A DNA stretch of 64,000 bases, from positions 62,001-126,000 of the forward strand of contig CAZXJO010000002.1 of NCBI GenBank assembly GCA_964641155.1. Direction: 5' to 3'. Shown one piece after another: positions 44,471-54,030 of the stretch (positions are counted from its first letter, which is position 1; every line of letters starts with the position of its first letter). Both the position numbers and the translations under genes were made by a program. The DNA is from DTCV01 sp964641155. Lineage in GTDB: Archaea > Thermoproteota > Thermoprotei_A > Sulfolobales > NBVN01. The notes under the pieces are model-generated. The model made no database searches. It saw nothing but the letters and a program-made list of their open reading frames with translations, and was not told the DNA's origin.

Positions 44471-45071
44471 GTTGGTTAGGGTTGGGATTCTAGTTCTTCA
44501 AGGGGATTTCCTAGAGCATGCGCAGATGTTGAACGAAATGGCTAATGTGGAGGTTACCTTGGTCAAGAATTCAAACGACCTCAAGAACGTTGACGCACTC
44601 ATAATACCTGGGGGAGAGTCCACAACCGTAGGGTCCCTGATTAAATTCAAGGGCCTTGACGAAGAAATCATAAGATTTTCTAATGAGGGGAAGCCCATAA
44701 TGGGTGTCTGCGCTGGTGCTATACTGCTAGCCAGTAAGGTCTTGGACAGAGTTGTGGGGGAGGTTAACCAGCACGTGCTGGGGCTCATGAACATAGCAGT
44801 TATTAGGAACATATTTGGGAGGCAGAAACACTCCTTCATCTCCAAAGTTCACGTCGAAGGTGTGGGTGATGTGGAAGGAGTGTTCATAAGGGCTCCCGGT
44901 ATTATGGAGGCTTACGAGCCTGCCAGGATAATCGGCTACCTAGAACATCCTGTTGTGGGTAGGGTGGGTGCTGTAGCTGTACAGAAATCATTACTGGCCA
45001 TAACCTTCCACCCCGAGATAAATTCCGAGAAGAAGTTATATGAGTACTTCCTATCCATGGTGAGGACTTGA
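44463..45071 (+). CDS. pdxT: Pyridoxal 5'-phosphate synthase, glutaminase subunit PdxT
   Basis: 202 residues. A class I glutaminase with the LQGDFLEH N terminus, the IPGGEST oxyanion strand, the nucleophile in GVCAGAI, and the His-Glu pair in FHPEI. It feeds ammonia to PdxS. The GTG start overlaps the pdxS stop region. Confidence 0.96.
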   Translation: MSELVRVGILVLQGDFLEHAQMLNEMANVEVTLVKNSNDLKNVDALIIPGGESTTVGSLIKFKGLDEEIIRFSNEGKPIMGVCAGAILLASKVLDRVVGEVNQHVLGLMNIAVIRNIFGRQKHSFISKVHVEGVGDVEGVFIRAPGIMEAYEPARIIGYLEHPVVGRVGAVAVQKSLLAITFHPEINSEKKLYEYFLSMVRT

Positions 45072-45080
45072 CCTTAGGCA

Positions 45081-46196
45081 ATGACGGGGAATGATAACCT
45101 CCTCACATCCTGCTTAGTTTGTAGGAAGGAATTTAACGAGTTCCTCATGAGATGTCCAGCGTGTGGTGGGCCTTTAGAGATAGTGTTTCCAAGCCCCAAG
45201 TTCAGGGTGGACAGGAGTAAACCAAGCATTTGGAGGTATAAATCACTACTCCCCCCATTCAGCAAGGTCGTCACGTACGGTGAAGGCCTGACACCAGTAA
45301 GTAAGATTCATAACGTGTTGGTAAAGAACGAAAGAAGAAACCCCACAGGGACCTACTCGGATAGGGCGTCATCACTGATAGCTAGTTACGTAGCATCAAC
45401 TAACGTTAGGAAGTTACGAATGAAATTCGTCGAAGACTTCACGTACTCCCTCTCCTATTACTTAAGCGGTCTCGCAGACATTGAGGTTGAAGTCCTCGGT
45501 GATGACGTTGACAGCGATGAGCTAAGCAGGCTAGTCGATCTAGGTGTTAGACTAACACCCGCCGGCGATGCTAATGATCCATCAAGGCTGGACTACCTAA
45601 ACCCCCTAACCATCGAGGGTTTGAAGACCATAGTTTTTGAGGTCCACGAAAGGAATGTGAGGTGTGAGAACATAGTCATACCTGCGATAACAGGTTTACT
45701 GGCCTACTCCCTATGGAAGGGGGTTAGGGAGCTTAGGGATTCAGGTCTAGACGTATGCTACACTATAGTACCGGCAATCATTAAAGGCCAGCCAAGACCT
45801 AAGCTAATACCCAACGATGTGAGGGTTGTTGAGGTGGAATTTGAGAGAGTCCTCCATACGTTCACAAAGCTATGTAAGTCCGGTGTGAGGGTCAAACCTG
45901 TCTCAGCGTTAGCTTACGCCGCAGCAGAGGACTTAGAAAAATCTATAGCGATAATTACAGCTGGTTATAAACCAAGCGCTAGGAGGGACTGGGGCAAGAT
46001 CAGGAAGGATATTATTAATCTGCTGGGTAGGGAAGGTAGTTTGACCGCGTATGAGATCTGGCAGGGACTTAAGAACTTCACTTTAAGGGGTGTTTACAAG
46101 GCCCTCAAGTCGTTGGAGGTCAGCGGTGTGTTATGTAGTGAGTTTGAGGTTAGAGGCTCTCGAAAAATTAAGCGTTATAGGTTATGTGGGAAGTAA
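45081..46196 (+). CDS. Threonine-synthase-like pseudoenzyme with C-terminal winged helix
   Basis: 371 residues. An N-terminal zinc ribbon (C11, C14, C25, C28) and the NPTG motif (87-90) match threonine synthase. However, the PLP-binding lysine of NPTGSFKDR is replaced: the sequence reads NPTGTYSDR (S93). The following SSGN-type asparagine loop and the glycine-rich phosphate loop are also not visible. Residues 302-371 form a winged helix (ITE-type helix TAYEIWQGLK, then LRGVYKALKSLEVSGVL and a basic wing). It therefore looks like a DNA-binding, non-catalytic relative. It lies 10 nt after pdxT, so it may sense PLP or a threonine-pathway metabolite. That role is inferred. Confidence 0.85.
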   Translation: MTGNDNLLTSCLVCRKEFNEFLMRCPACGGPLEIVFPSPKFRVDRSKPSIWRYKSLLPPFSKVVTYGEGLTPVSKIHNVLVKNERRNPTGTYSDRASSLIASYVASTNVRKLRMKFVEDFTYSLSYYLSGLADIEVEVLGDDVDSDELSRLVDLGVRLTPAGDANDPSRLDYLNPLTIEGLKTIVFEVHERNVRCENIVIPAITGLLAYSLWKGVRELRDSGLDVCYTIVPAIIKGQPRPKLIPNDVRVVEVEFERVLHTFTKLCKSGVRVKPVSALAYAAAEDLEKSIAIITAGYKPSARRDWGKIRKDIINLLGREGSLTAYEIWQGLKNFTLRGVYKALKSLEVSGVLCSEFEVRGSRKIKRYRLCGK

Positions 46197-46206
46197 CTCG
46201 CAATAT

Positions 46207-47694
46207 TCAGATCTTAATCCCTAACTGCGACAGTATTGATGCTGAGAAGAAGAGCGCCGACAACACCATGAATATTAATAAGAACGCGTACTCCCAAGGC
46301 TTAGGCCTCAATTCCTCGGGTAGCTTAAATGTGAGGTACATAACCGCAGGTACTACGAATATGCCGACGAAGTTCGCCGCATTGGCTGCTATTATAACTA
46401 GGATCAGCGGCTGCGTCTGGTAGAGGGCCCATATGGTGAAGGCCACGTATGTGGCAAGTATTGAGTAGTACAGCTTTCTGACATCGTTGCCGAAAGCTTT
46501 CCTCACCCTCTCTAAGCCCCATATCAGGTCGGTTAAGTTTCTCGGCACAGCATCCACGTAAGCACCTAGGGCGGAGCTGAATAACACCATAAAACCTATT
46601 AAACATATTAGGTAATAACCCCAAGCACCGACTATGGCCGCAAATTCGTTGGCTATATGTGCTGCAACACCCCATGGCGGCAGGGTCTGTCCTCTGGGGA
46701 GCAGGGAAGCGGCTATCAGAGACGGTAGGTACATGCCTAAGAGGGCTCCGGGGAAGAATATTAGCCATTGGTCATAACTAAGTAGCTTCATCCACGTCTT
46801 AAACCTCCTCACATTCTCATCATCTATCCTGAACACCTTACCTACGGGTGATAACATTACTTTCTTACCGCCTATCAGCGCCGGAATGTAACCGACCACG
46901 GCCCCCATACCGTAGCCCTTGTCCCTGTACCAGCTCATGAATACGAAGTTGAGACCCGCAGCTAGTGCGGTATAGGCCCACCAAGCAGTTATTAAACTCA
47001 TATCAGCACCCGGGGGTATGTAGCCAAAATTGAACATGCCCCACAGAGCCTCGTAAACGACTTCGGCCTTCAAAGTAAGCGGTGCAACCACAAGCGCCAA
47101 CGTGATGAGTATGAAGCCTGCGAAGAACCAGTTCACTATTTCTAAAGTCCTCTCAATCTTATACCCAAACAACACAGTAATCACGCATAAGGCTATTATG
47201 ACCATCGTTAAGTACCTGACTAACCAGGCATCATTAGCTGTGGGCAGTCTGCCAAGGATTAGCGACCCCAACGCCGTGGCTCCCGAGCCAGCTATACCTG
47301 CTAGGCCCCAGGCACCCCAACTAATGATCACTGCCGCTAAGAACACGCTCCAGAACTTAGACCCTGGAGGCACTCTGCTGAGGTATACTATGGGTGATTC
47401 ACCGCAGTACATCGAAATCCTAACCAAGCTCACGTTATATACAGTCTGGAGGAACGATGACACTAAAACTATCCAGGCCATGCCAAGCCCGTAGCTGACG
47501 GCGGTCGCAGGACCTAATAACCATTCACCACCACCTATTGCGACACCAACAGAGATAATGCTGGGGCCTAGGACTTTAAAGACTATTTCCTTAGCACCCA
47601 ACCTGGATACTCCGAAGACCTCCTCGGGAGTGGGTAATCTATCGACGACTTCTGCCTCTTTAGTACCGAGTTTAGTATTGAACTCACGCGCCAA
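46207..47694 (-). CDS. Nramp-like (APC-fold) membrane transporter
   Basis: 495 residues with about 11-12 hydrophobic helices. The first helix region, GPSIISVGVAIGGGEWLLGP, sits where Nramp metal transporters have the DPGN metal motif, and GGGE replaces it. Classical Mn2+/Fe2+ specificity therefore cannot be assumed; it belongs to the divergent Nramp-related group. The TTG start follows an AT-rich box (about 47724-47733 on the minus strand). No partner gene is evident. Confidence 0.75.
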   Translation of the reverse strand: MAREFNTKLGTKEAEVVDRLPTPEEVFGVSRLGAKEIVFKVLGPSIISVGVAIGGGEWLLGPATAVSYGLGMAWIVLVSSFLQTVYNVSLVRISMYCGESPIVYLSRVPPGSKFWSVFLAAVIISWGAWGLAGIAGSGATALGSLILGRLPTANDAWLVRYLTMVIIALCVITVLFGYKIERTLEIVNWFFAGFILITLALVVAPLTLKAEVVYEALWGMFNFGYIPPGADMSLITAWWAYTALAAGLNFVFMSWYRDKGYGMGAVVGYIPALIGGKKVMLSPVGKVFRIDDENVRRFKTWMKLLSYDQWLIFFPGALLGMYLPSLIAASLLPRGQTLPPWGVAAHIANEFAAIVGAWGYYLICLIGFMVLFSSALGAYVDAVPRNLTDLIWGLERVRKAFGNDVRKLYYSILATYVAFTIWALYQTQPLILVIIAANAANFVGIFVVPAVMYLTFKLPEELRPKPWEYAFLLIFMVLSALFFSASILSQLGIKI

Positions 47695-47896
47695 CTAGTG
47701 CCTCTATAAACTGGGCCTCCCACTCCTTAAAAACCTTCAATGTCTTGGTAATTAAAAAAAGAGTTAGTGTTGTTAACGTAACCCTTCATAATATGAGGGC
47801 GGGCTGTGAACGTTTTAGTTCCCCGAGCGACGGTATATGTCCTATGTTGAGAAATTGTTGCTTGCGTGATTTGGGCTGGTCTCTGCTTAATCCCCA

Positions 47897-48937
47897 TTAA
47901 ACTGTCTTCGGCAACTCCACTTTTAATTCGTTGGCCACATCGGTCAGCAATTTCCAAGTGCTTAAGTCTATGGGTATACCGTTCTTAATCCTTTCCTCGT
48001 AATTCCTATCCTCGGGCTCCCCTGGAACCAGTACCTCCTCAAAACCCTGCGCTGGCGGGCAGGTCTTTATCAGGTTAACCAAAGTATCCATATCTTTCAG
48101 GTAATCGCTATAATCCCTAAGTACTGCGGGGTTTATTGCTAATGCGAAGAACCCTCCCTGAGTTGATGGGTGGTTGAAGACGAATTTACTCAAAGTACCT
48201 CCCGAGAGAACCGCTGAAAGTATCTCGACAACCATCGATATGCTGTATCCCTTATAAGTTCCGAATGGAAGGAGTATCCCTTCATAGGCCTCCTTGGGGT
48301 CCGTCGTCGGTTTTCCATCCTTAGTTAATGCTATTCCTTCAGGTATTCTCTCCCCCTTCAACGCGGCGAGCCTGATCTTAAAAGCAGCTATGGCACTGGT
48401 TGCCATATCGACCACCACGGGTTTACCCTTAGTAGGGAATGAGAGACTTATGGGGTTAGTTCCAAATATGGCTTGAGACCCTCCCCAAGGGGCTACGCGT
48501 GCTGGCGCGTTAACGGTAACCATACCTATCAAGTCATTTCTCGCTATCTTCAACGTGTAGTACGCAAGCATACCTACGTGCCCTAAGTTCCTGGCGCTGA
48601 CGAAGGCCACACCACTTAATTTGGCCTTACTTATAACTATTTCGGTAGCCTTATTAGCGACGGGTATTCCTAGGTAGTTATCACCGTCAATTAAGGCGGT
48701 CGTCGGGGTTTCCTTAACTATCCTGATCTCGCCCTTACTTTTAACGTAGCCCTTCTTAATCCCCTCGCCATAGTATGGGATCCTGATGACTCCATGTGAG
48801 TCAACACCTCTTAAATTAGCTAAGACTAGGTGGTCAGCTATCAACAACGCATCATCTGGTGGAACTCCATACTTCATGAAGCAGGTGGCTGTAAACCTTC
48901 GTAAATCGTCGGGTAGAACCCTTACGTAATCGGTCAT
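47897..48937 (-). CDS. Malate/L-lactate dehydrogenase-family (LDH2) oxidoreductase
   Basis: 346 residues of the LDH2/MDH2 family (sulfolactate, malate, ureidoglycolate dehydrogenases). Landmarks are LRGVDSHGVIRIPYY near residue 54 with the catalytic histidine, RNLGHVGMLAYY, the NAD(P) segment GTNPISLSFP, and VVDMATSAIAAFKI. It oxidises a 2-hydroxy acid with NAD(P). The specific substrate is not deducible. It is divergent from the MBL-fold gene. Confidence 0.92.
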   Translation of the reverse strand: MTDYVRVLPDDLRRFTATCFMKYGVPPDDALLIADHLVLANLRGVDSHGVIRIPYYGEGIKKGYVKSKGEIRIVKETPTTALIDGDNYLGIPVANKATEIVISKAKLSGVAFVSARNLGHVGMLAYYTLKIARNDLIGMVTVNAPARVAPWGGSQAIFGTNPISLSFPTKGKPVVVDMATSAIAAFKIRLAALKGERIPEGIALTKDGKPTTDPKEAYEGILLPFGTYKGYSISMVVEILSAVLSGGTLSKFVFNHPSTQGGFFALAINPAVLRDYSDYLKDMDTLVNLIKTCPPAQGFEEVLVPGEPEDRNYEERIKNGIPIDLSTWKLLTDVANELKVELPKTV

Positions 48938-49027
48938 AATCCCACAAATAGTAACAGTTAAGTGAATTATTTAAGTTTAAGGGATGAAAGCTTATTTAAT
49001 TCGTGTTGAGAATTAGAGGGTGGTTAA

Positions 49028-49909
49028 GTGGGTGTACATAAGGTAGACGTCGCTATTTTAAATGACGACTACTCAGGGTTCACGAAATTACTCTCATCTC
49101 ACGGGCTTTCCGTGTTCCTGAGGGTGTACTCAGATACGGGTCTAGAGCACATAGTACTTGACGCAGGTCCGAGCAACAGCATATTAAAACATAATGCTAC
49201 TGCTTTAGGTATTGATTTAAGTAACGTGAAGGCCGTTGTACTAAGTCATAGGCATTACGACCACACAGGTGGCCTCAAATACCTGGCGAAGACCTCGAAA
49301 AGTTCCGGCAGACGCTTAACTGTGATAGCGCATCCCTGGATCTTCAAACCATCCATAGTGTTGAGTGAGGGTAAACAGGAGTTCGATAAGGGCATGCCCT
49401 ACAGTCGTGAGGAGCTTGCTAGACTCGATATCAATCTGGTACTGACCAAAAGTCCAATGCAGGTGGGGTCCTCAACATATTACCTAGGTGAGATTGGGAA
49501 CTATTACGACCTATCAAGATATAAAAGAGATTTCTACACGGTGCTAGACGACGGTGAGTTAGTTCCGGATGAATTACCGGATGATACTGGAATAGCAATA
49601 AAGGTTGAAGGGCTGGGCTTAGTAGTCGTCAGCGGGTGCAGTCATAGCGGGATATCGAATGTGGTTAGAAGTGCTTCGGAGACTTATAAAGAGAACGTAT
49701 ATGCGGTTATAGGAGGCTTCCACATGCTCAAATACGATGAGAACGACATCGGCGAAGCGGTGGGTGTGTTAAAGGAATTAGGTGTCGAGAAGGTCTACAC
49801 AGGACACTGCACCGGGTTCAAAGCCGAGAAGGTAATGAGTGAGGTGTTCAAGGACAATTACCATAAAATCCACTCAGGATTCAAGTTCACACTTGCGTCG
49901 AGAAAGTAA
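49028..49909 (+). CDS. Metallo-beta-lactamase-fold hydrolase
   Basis: 293 residues. The metal motif SHRHYDHTGG (HxHxDH) is near residue 76, SGCSHSG supplies the next histidine, and GGFHM and TGHC complete the site. The arrangement matches the archaeal beta-RFAP-synthase-like or COG1237 group of MBL proteins; the activity is not known. GTG start with an upstream AT-rich TATA-like stretch (48991-49001). Confidence 0.87.
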   Translation: MGVHKVDVAILNDDYSGFTKLLSSHGLSVFLRVYSDTGLEHIVLDAGPSNSILKHNATALGIDLSNVKAVVLSHRHYDHTGGLKYLAKTSKSSGRRLTVIAHPWIFKPSIVLSEGKQEFDKGMPYSREELARLDINLVLTKSPMQVGSSTYYLGEIGNYYDLSRYKRDFYTVLDDGELVPDELPDDTGIAIKVEGLGLVVVSGCSHSGISNVVRSASETYKENVYAVIGGFHMLKYDENDIGEAVGVLKELGVEKVYTGHCTGFKAEKVMSEVFKDNYHKIHSGFKFTLASRK

Positions 49910-49960
49910 TTATGTACCGAAGGTATATCGACCACACTTATTAACGGAGTCGACGGTCAT

Positions 49961-50560
49961 TTGCTTGATATAAGTTTCGATATAAATACCGTACTAGGGC
50001 TTTCGGTACAGCTCTACGCGATTATGGATCCCATAGCCGCGCTCCCGCAGTTCATGAGGATTTTAGAGTCCTTAAGCGACAGCAAAGTGAGAAGCGTTAT
50101 CAGTAGAACCTCCATAGCGGTGTTCATGTTACTCACAACCTTCACACTCTGCGGTAACTACATCCTAACTTTATTCGGGATAAGTATAACATCGTTGAAA
50201 ATTGCCGGCGGCATTATATTGATGGCGGTCGCGTTGGATACTTTGATAACCGGTCATAAACCATCTGAGATCGAGGTAGGTGAGTACATAATAGTTCCAC
50301 TAGCAACTCCCTTAATAGTTGGGCCGGGCACCATGACCCTGCTCATAGTGTCCACAGGGGTTTACGGAGTGGTGAGCACATTAGCTTCAGCGTACATAGC
50401 TTTCATAGGTGTTTACGCCACATTGAGGCTTTCATCACAGATAGTGAAGTTGGCTGGGCCGACCTTTGTAAACGGGCTGGGGAGGTTTATGTCTCTAATA
50501 ATAGCGTCCTTTGCTGTTGAGATGTTGTTAGGTGGTATCAAGGAATTGCTCGCTATTTGA
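49961..50560 (+). CDS. MarC-family integral membrane protein
   Basis: 199 residues with six hydrophobic helices. The MarC/UPF0056 signatures are YAIMDPIAALPQF near the N terminus and VPLATPLIVGPGTMT in the middle. The family role is unsettled. The TTG start lies 18-26 nt after a CTTATTAAC box (49935-49943). Confidence 0.88.
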   Translation: MLDISFDINTVLGLSVQLYAIMDPIAALPQFMRILESLSDSKVRSVISRTSIAVFMLLTTFTLCGNYILTLFGISITSLKIAGGIILMAVALDTLITGHKPSEIEVGEYIIVPLATPLIVGPGTMTLLIVSTGVYGVVSTLASAYIAFIGVYATLRLSSQIVKLAGPTFVNGLGRFMSLIIASFAVEMLLGGIKELLAI

Positions 50561-50645
50561 TTCGACTTAAGCTTTAATAACACCTCAGCGATTTCAACCC
50601 ATCCCATCCGGCAAGTTAATTCGATTCGGTGTGCTAAATGTTCAT

Positions 50646-51299
50646 TCAACTATGTTTCCTCCTCACCACCCCGTTAACGATTTCATACATGTTATCCAAC
50701 GCATCCTGCAGCTCAGGTACTATGTAGTGGGTGGCTAGCACAACGGTTGACCCGTATCGAGAAAGCTTTATCAGGTCCTCAATCAATAATGAGGTCTTAT
50801 CAGCATCTATATGGCTTAACGGCTCATCAAGTAGTAGTGCCTTAGGTTTAACGGCTAATGCCCTGATAATCGAGACCAACTTGGCCTGGCCGGTGCTGAG
50901 TTTCTTAGCATCCCTTTCAACTATACTTGAAATTCCATACCTATCTATGAAGTACTCTAAAGCGTCACCGCTGTCAATACCCCTAAGCCTAAGCCCCAGT
51001 TCTAGGTTGGTTTTGACGCTGCCCCTGATCAGCAGTGCCCTCTCATGAACGTATACGATGTTCCTCCTAATTCGTAGCATGTCGTCTGCATTTAAACTCC
51101 AGTAATCTGAGTTATCGACCACTACAGTTCCTTTATTAGGTTTGTACATAAGTGATGCTATTTTAAGTAAGGTTGTTTTCCCCGAACCGTTGGGGCCGAC
51201 GATTACTTGTAAGCCACTGCTCAACTTAAGACTTACGTCCCTTAGGACGTAATTCACCCTATCGTAGGTGTACCAGACGTTCCTCAACTCGATGTCCAT
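50646..51299 (-). CDS. tupC: Tungstate ABC transporter ATP-binding protein
   Basis: 217 residues. Walker A GPNGSGKTT near residue 34, signature LSTGQAKLVSIIRAL near residue 135, Walker B ALLLDEPLSHID, switch histidine in ATHY. It energises the permease and binding protein encoded immediately upstream, overlapping tupB by 16 nt. Assignment to tungstate rests on tupA. Confidence 0.9.
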   Translation of the reverse strand: MDIELRNVWYTYDRVNYVLRDVSLKLSSGLQVIVGPNGSGKTTLLKIASLMYKPNKGTVVVDNSDYWSLNADDMLRIRRNIVYVHERALLIRGSVKTNLELGLRLRGIDSGDALEYFIDRYGISSIVERDAKKLSTGQAKLVSIIRALAVKPKALLLDEPLSHIDADKTSLLIEDLIKLSRYGSTVVLATHYIVPELQDALDNMYEIVNGVVRRKHS

Positions 51300-51958
51300 C
51301 TCAGCTCACCTAGGAACTTTAAAGTGATTGACACGGCTAGGACGAGGGATATTAGAATTAGACCTAACGTCATAGCAACTTCGTACTCACCCATTGAGGT
51401 CATCAACGCTATAGCTGTAGTAAGCACTCTAGTGCTCCCAGCTATGTTACCGCCCACGATCAACGCAACACCTAACTCACCTATAGCCCTCGAGAAACCC
51501 ATGAGGAAGGACGACGTCAGAGCAGGTATTAACTCCTTGAAGACTAACCAACTTATCTGCCTCTCGCTACCACCTAGGCTAATCACCAGCTCCTTCAAAT
51601 CCTTCATAGCGGCCTCAACAGGTCTGGAGAGGGTTGATACTACTACGGGAAGAGCAACTAAGAACTCACCAATTATTATGGCGTAAGGCGTGTAGAGGAG
51701 GTTTAAAGTTCCTAAAGGTCCTCTGGGCGATATCAGCAAGTACACCATTAATGCTATGATTGTTGTAGGGACACCTATTAAAGCTTCGAAGAAACCCAAT
51801 ATCAGTAGCTTAGACCTCGACTCAACCGTCCTAAGAACTATTGAGAAACCGACTAAGAAGGCTATGAGCGATGCTGCACCGGAAACGTGTATCGACCTTA
51901 TGAGTATTTCAATCACGTCCTCGTACATCAACGCCCACCCATCGCTAAGTAATTCCAT
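51284..51958 (-). CDS. tupB: Tungstate ABC transporter permease
   Basis: 224 residues with five or six hydrophobic helices and the permease coupling loop (SLGGSERQISWLVFKELIPAL, an EAA-type loop). FSRAIGELGVALIVGGNI is typical of Tup/Mod/Cys permeases. It overlaps tupA by 31 nt and tupC by 16 nt. Confidence 0.9.
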   Translation of the reverse strand: MELLSDGWALMYEDVIEILIRSIHVSGAASLIAFLVGFSIVLRTVESRSKLLILGFFEALIGVPTTIIALMVYLLISPRGPLGTLNLLYTPYAIIIGEFLVALPVVVSTLSRPVEAAMKDLKELVISLGGSERQISWLVFKELIPALTSSFLMGFSRAIGELGVALIVGGNIAGSTRVLTTAIALMTSMGEYEVAMTLGLILISLVLAVSITLKFLGELRWTSS

Positions 51959-52818
51959 GACGCGTTGATTAAATCCTCATACCCCTCAGCCGGATTTATT
52001 AAGTCTCTGAACCTCTCCTCAATCAACTTCTGACCCTCACCTTTGACGTACCCGGCAAAGTTATTCACGTCATTTAGGAATTTACTACATGAGTGGGCGT
52101 TGGAGGCGTAGATGGAGTAGACGTTCACTAAGTACTTAGCATCCTTCAACAACGCGACCGTATTCCTCAACTTACCGCTGTTAATCAATTTTAAGTATGT
52201 CCCAACATCGCTTAACGTGTAACCCCTAATGTCGTCAGCTATTATAAGTACCTGCTGCATGCCCTGACCAGTTTCTAAGTACCAACCCTTCCCCTTCGGG
52301 TTTAGGCCGCTTAGATTCCACAACCAGAGCTCGCGGATGTTGGTACCTGAGTTATCACCCCTGCTGACGAACCTGGCTGTACCTGACTCACCACTTATGT
52401 AAATCCTCGTAAAAGCTTCAACAGCGTCTGTAGCTCCTGATACGTTAGCAGGATCTTCCTTAGGGCCAACGATTACGAACGCGTTAAAACCTAGGAAGCC
52501 TAACCTACGTATAGTGCCTTCTTCCACGTATTTATGTTCTATGGATGGCGCATGGGTGAATGAGATGCATGCGGTGCCGTCGGAGAGGAGTCTGAGGGCT
52601 TCCCCTGAACCGACCACTATTACCTCGAATTTTGTTCTGGAGCCTGATCTCTCCATGAAGTCCTTCACCAACGCGTCAACCACTCCGATTTGGTACAAAG
52701 AAGTGGTTGTTGAAATCCTAATCACGTCCCTGCCTGACGTTATGTTGTTCACTGCAAGCAAGGAGATCATTATTAGAACAGTTAGTATTGTCAGGTGTTT
52801 CACACCGAACCCTATCAA
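51928..52818 (-). CDS. tupA: Tungstate-binding protein TupA
   Basis: 296 residues. An N-terminal signal/anchor helix (LTILTVLIMISLLAV) precedes the TTTS loop (around residues 38-41) and the SRGDNSGT motif, both oxyanion-contact signatures of TupA. Tungsten feeds the aldehyde oxidoreductase-type enzymes common in hyperthermophilic archaea. It heads the tupABC operon. Confidence 0.92.
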   Translation of the reverse strand: MIGFGVKHLTILTVLIMISLLAVNNITSGRDVIRISTTTSLYQIGVVDALVKDFMERSGSRTKFEVIVVGSGEALRLLSDGTACISFTHAPSIEHKYVEEGTIRRLGFLGFNAFVIVGPKEDPANVSGATDAVEAFTRIYISGESGTARFVSRGDNSGTNIRELWLWNLSGLNPKGKGWYLETGQGMQQVLIIADDIRGYTLSDVGTYLKLINSGKLRNTVALLKDAKYLVNVYSIYASNAHSCSKFLNDVNNFAGYVKGEGQKLIEERFRDLINPAEGYEDLINASWNYLAMGGR

Positions 52819-52827
52819 AACCCATCC

Positions 52828-53124
52828 CTACTTATCCTGAGGTCTACCCCTTAAACCCCTCACGTTATGTACATGTACGTGCTCCCCTGGACGTATGTAC
52901 TTGGTAGCTATTCCTATGATCTCGCCGTATTTGAGGATTGGCTCCCCTTCCATGATCTCTTTAATAGCTACTTTATGACCGAGGGGGATATCGTTAATTA
53001 ATTTTATCTTTACTACATCATCGCCTGCGGGGACCTCGATTAACTCCCCCTCCCTTAGATTGGTTAATGCCACAGCCACGTTGTCCTTCGGGTTCAGAAC
53101 TATTGCCTTCCTCAACGACCTCAC
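52828..53124 (-). CDS. Standalone UxaA-type SAF domain (sugar-acid dehydratase small subunit)
   Basis: 98 residues matching the N-terminal SAF domain of altronate/galactarate dehydratases (UxaA/GarD). Landmarks are DNVAVALTNLREGELIEV, IPLGHKVAIKEI, GEPILKYGEIIGIAT and the closing HVHVHNV. In archaea the two dehydratase domains are often separate genes. The large subunit is not in this window. It follows the aldo/keto reductase gene with a 4-nt overlap. Confidence 0.85.
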   Translation of the reverse strand: MRSLRKAIVLNPKDNVAVALTNLREGELIEVPAGDDVVKIKLINDIPLGHKVAIKEIMEGEPILKYGEIIGIATKYIRPGEHVHVHNVRGLRGRPQDK

Positions 53125-53942
53125 CTAAATGAACTCTCAATGAAGTCTATATCCCTATCGCTTAACCTCCACCCGAGTACTCCTTTAAACTCATCTACCC
53201 TCTCAACCCTCTCCGTCTTAGGTATTGCCACCACGTAGGGCCTTGAGATCAGGAAGTTAAGGGCTACTTGAACAGCTGTTTTACCGTATTTAGACCCTAT
53301 TCGCGTTAAGGTTTTGTCGTCAGCTACTTTACCGCCTTCGAGGGGTGTGTATGCCTGCACAGTAATCCCTTCACGGATGCACAGCGGTAGCAGATCCACT
53401 TCTATACGTCTGTCATAGATGCTGTACTTGACCTGATTAACCACTATTTCGTACTTACTAGTTGATTCCAAAGCCGTCATCAATTCATTAGTTTTGAAGT
53501 TCGAGACACCTATGTACCTACACAGTCCTTCCTCAGCCAACGATTCCAAAGACTTTATTTGCCTACTAATGGGGAGGTGTCCATGAGGCCAGTGAATGAG
53601 TATTAGGTCAACGGTCCTCAAACCTAACCTGCGCAGGCAGCCTCTCGCAGCTTTCACAGCCTCATCCTTACTTACAAAGCGTTCTGGCGGTAACTTAGTA
53701 GTTATGAAGACCTCTTCGCCGTAATCCTTTACGACCTTGCCGACAAGTTCCTCAGCTCTACCTGAGTCGTAAATCTCGGCGGTATCAATTAATTTGAGGC
53801 CGACATTTAAAGCATGTTTCAGAGCTCTCTCCGCGTTGGAGTAATTACGGATCCCCCACGTACCAATGCCAATAGCGGGTACTGATTCGTTGGTCTTACC
53901 GAGAGGTTTCCTGTCCGTGAAGTCTATGGGGAATGAAGGCAT
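53121..53942 (-). CDS. Aldo/keto reductase
   Basis: 273 residues, a TIM-barrel NADP-dependent reductase. The catalytic set is D (LIDTAEIY, with Y), K (TTKLPP) and H (LIHWPHG); the nucleotide-binding IPKTERVERVDE segment closes the protein. It probably reduces a sugar or aldehyde. Co-transcription with the SAF-domain subunit suggests sugar-acid metabolism. Confidence 0.92.
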   Translation of the reverse strand: MPSFPIDFTDRKPLGKTNESVPAIGIGTWGIRNYSNAERALKHALNVGLKLIDTAEIYDSGRAEELVGKVVKDYGEEVFITTKLPPERFVSKDEAVKAARGCLRRLGLRTVDLILIHWPHGHLPISRQIKSLESLAEEGLCRYIGVSNFKTNELMTALESTSKYEIVVNQVKYSIYDRRIEVDLLPLCIREGITVQAYTPLEGGKVADDKTLTRIGSKYGKTAVQVALNFLISRPYVVAIPKTERVERVDEFKGVLGWRLSDRDIDFIESSFR

Positions 53943-54010
53943 CTGGCAACCACTACAATATTAAAGTAATTGATATTTAATTAGTGTTAGCGGTTCCGGC
54001 ATCAATAGAA

Positions 54011-54030
54011 ACATATATTAACATATATTT
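54011..54030 (+). repeat. Tandem 10-nt repeat at the phoU-like promoter
   Basis: ACATATATTA is followed directly by ACATATATTT, 25-44 nt before the ATG at 54055. It overlaps the expected BRE/TATA position, so it may be a binding site as well as the core promoter. Confidence 0.5.
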
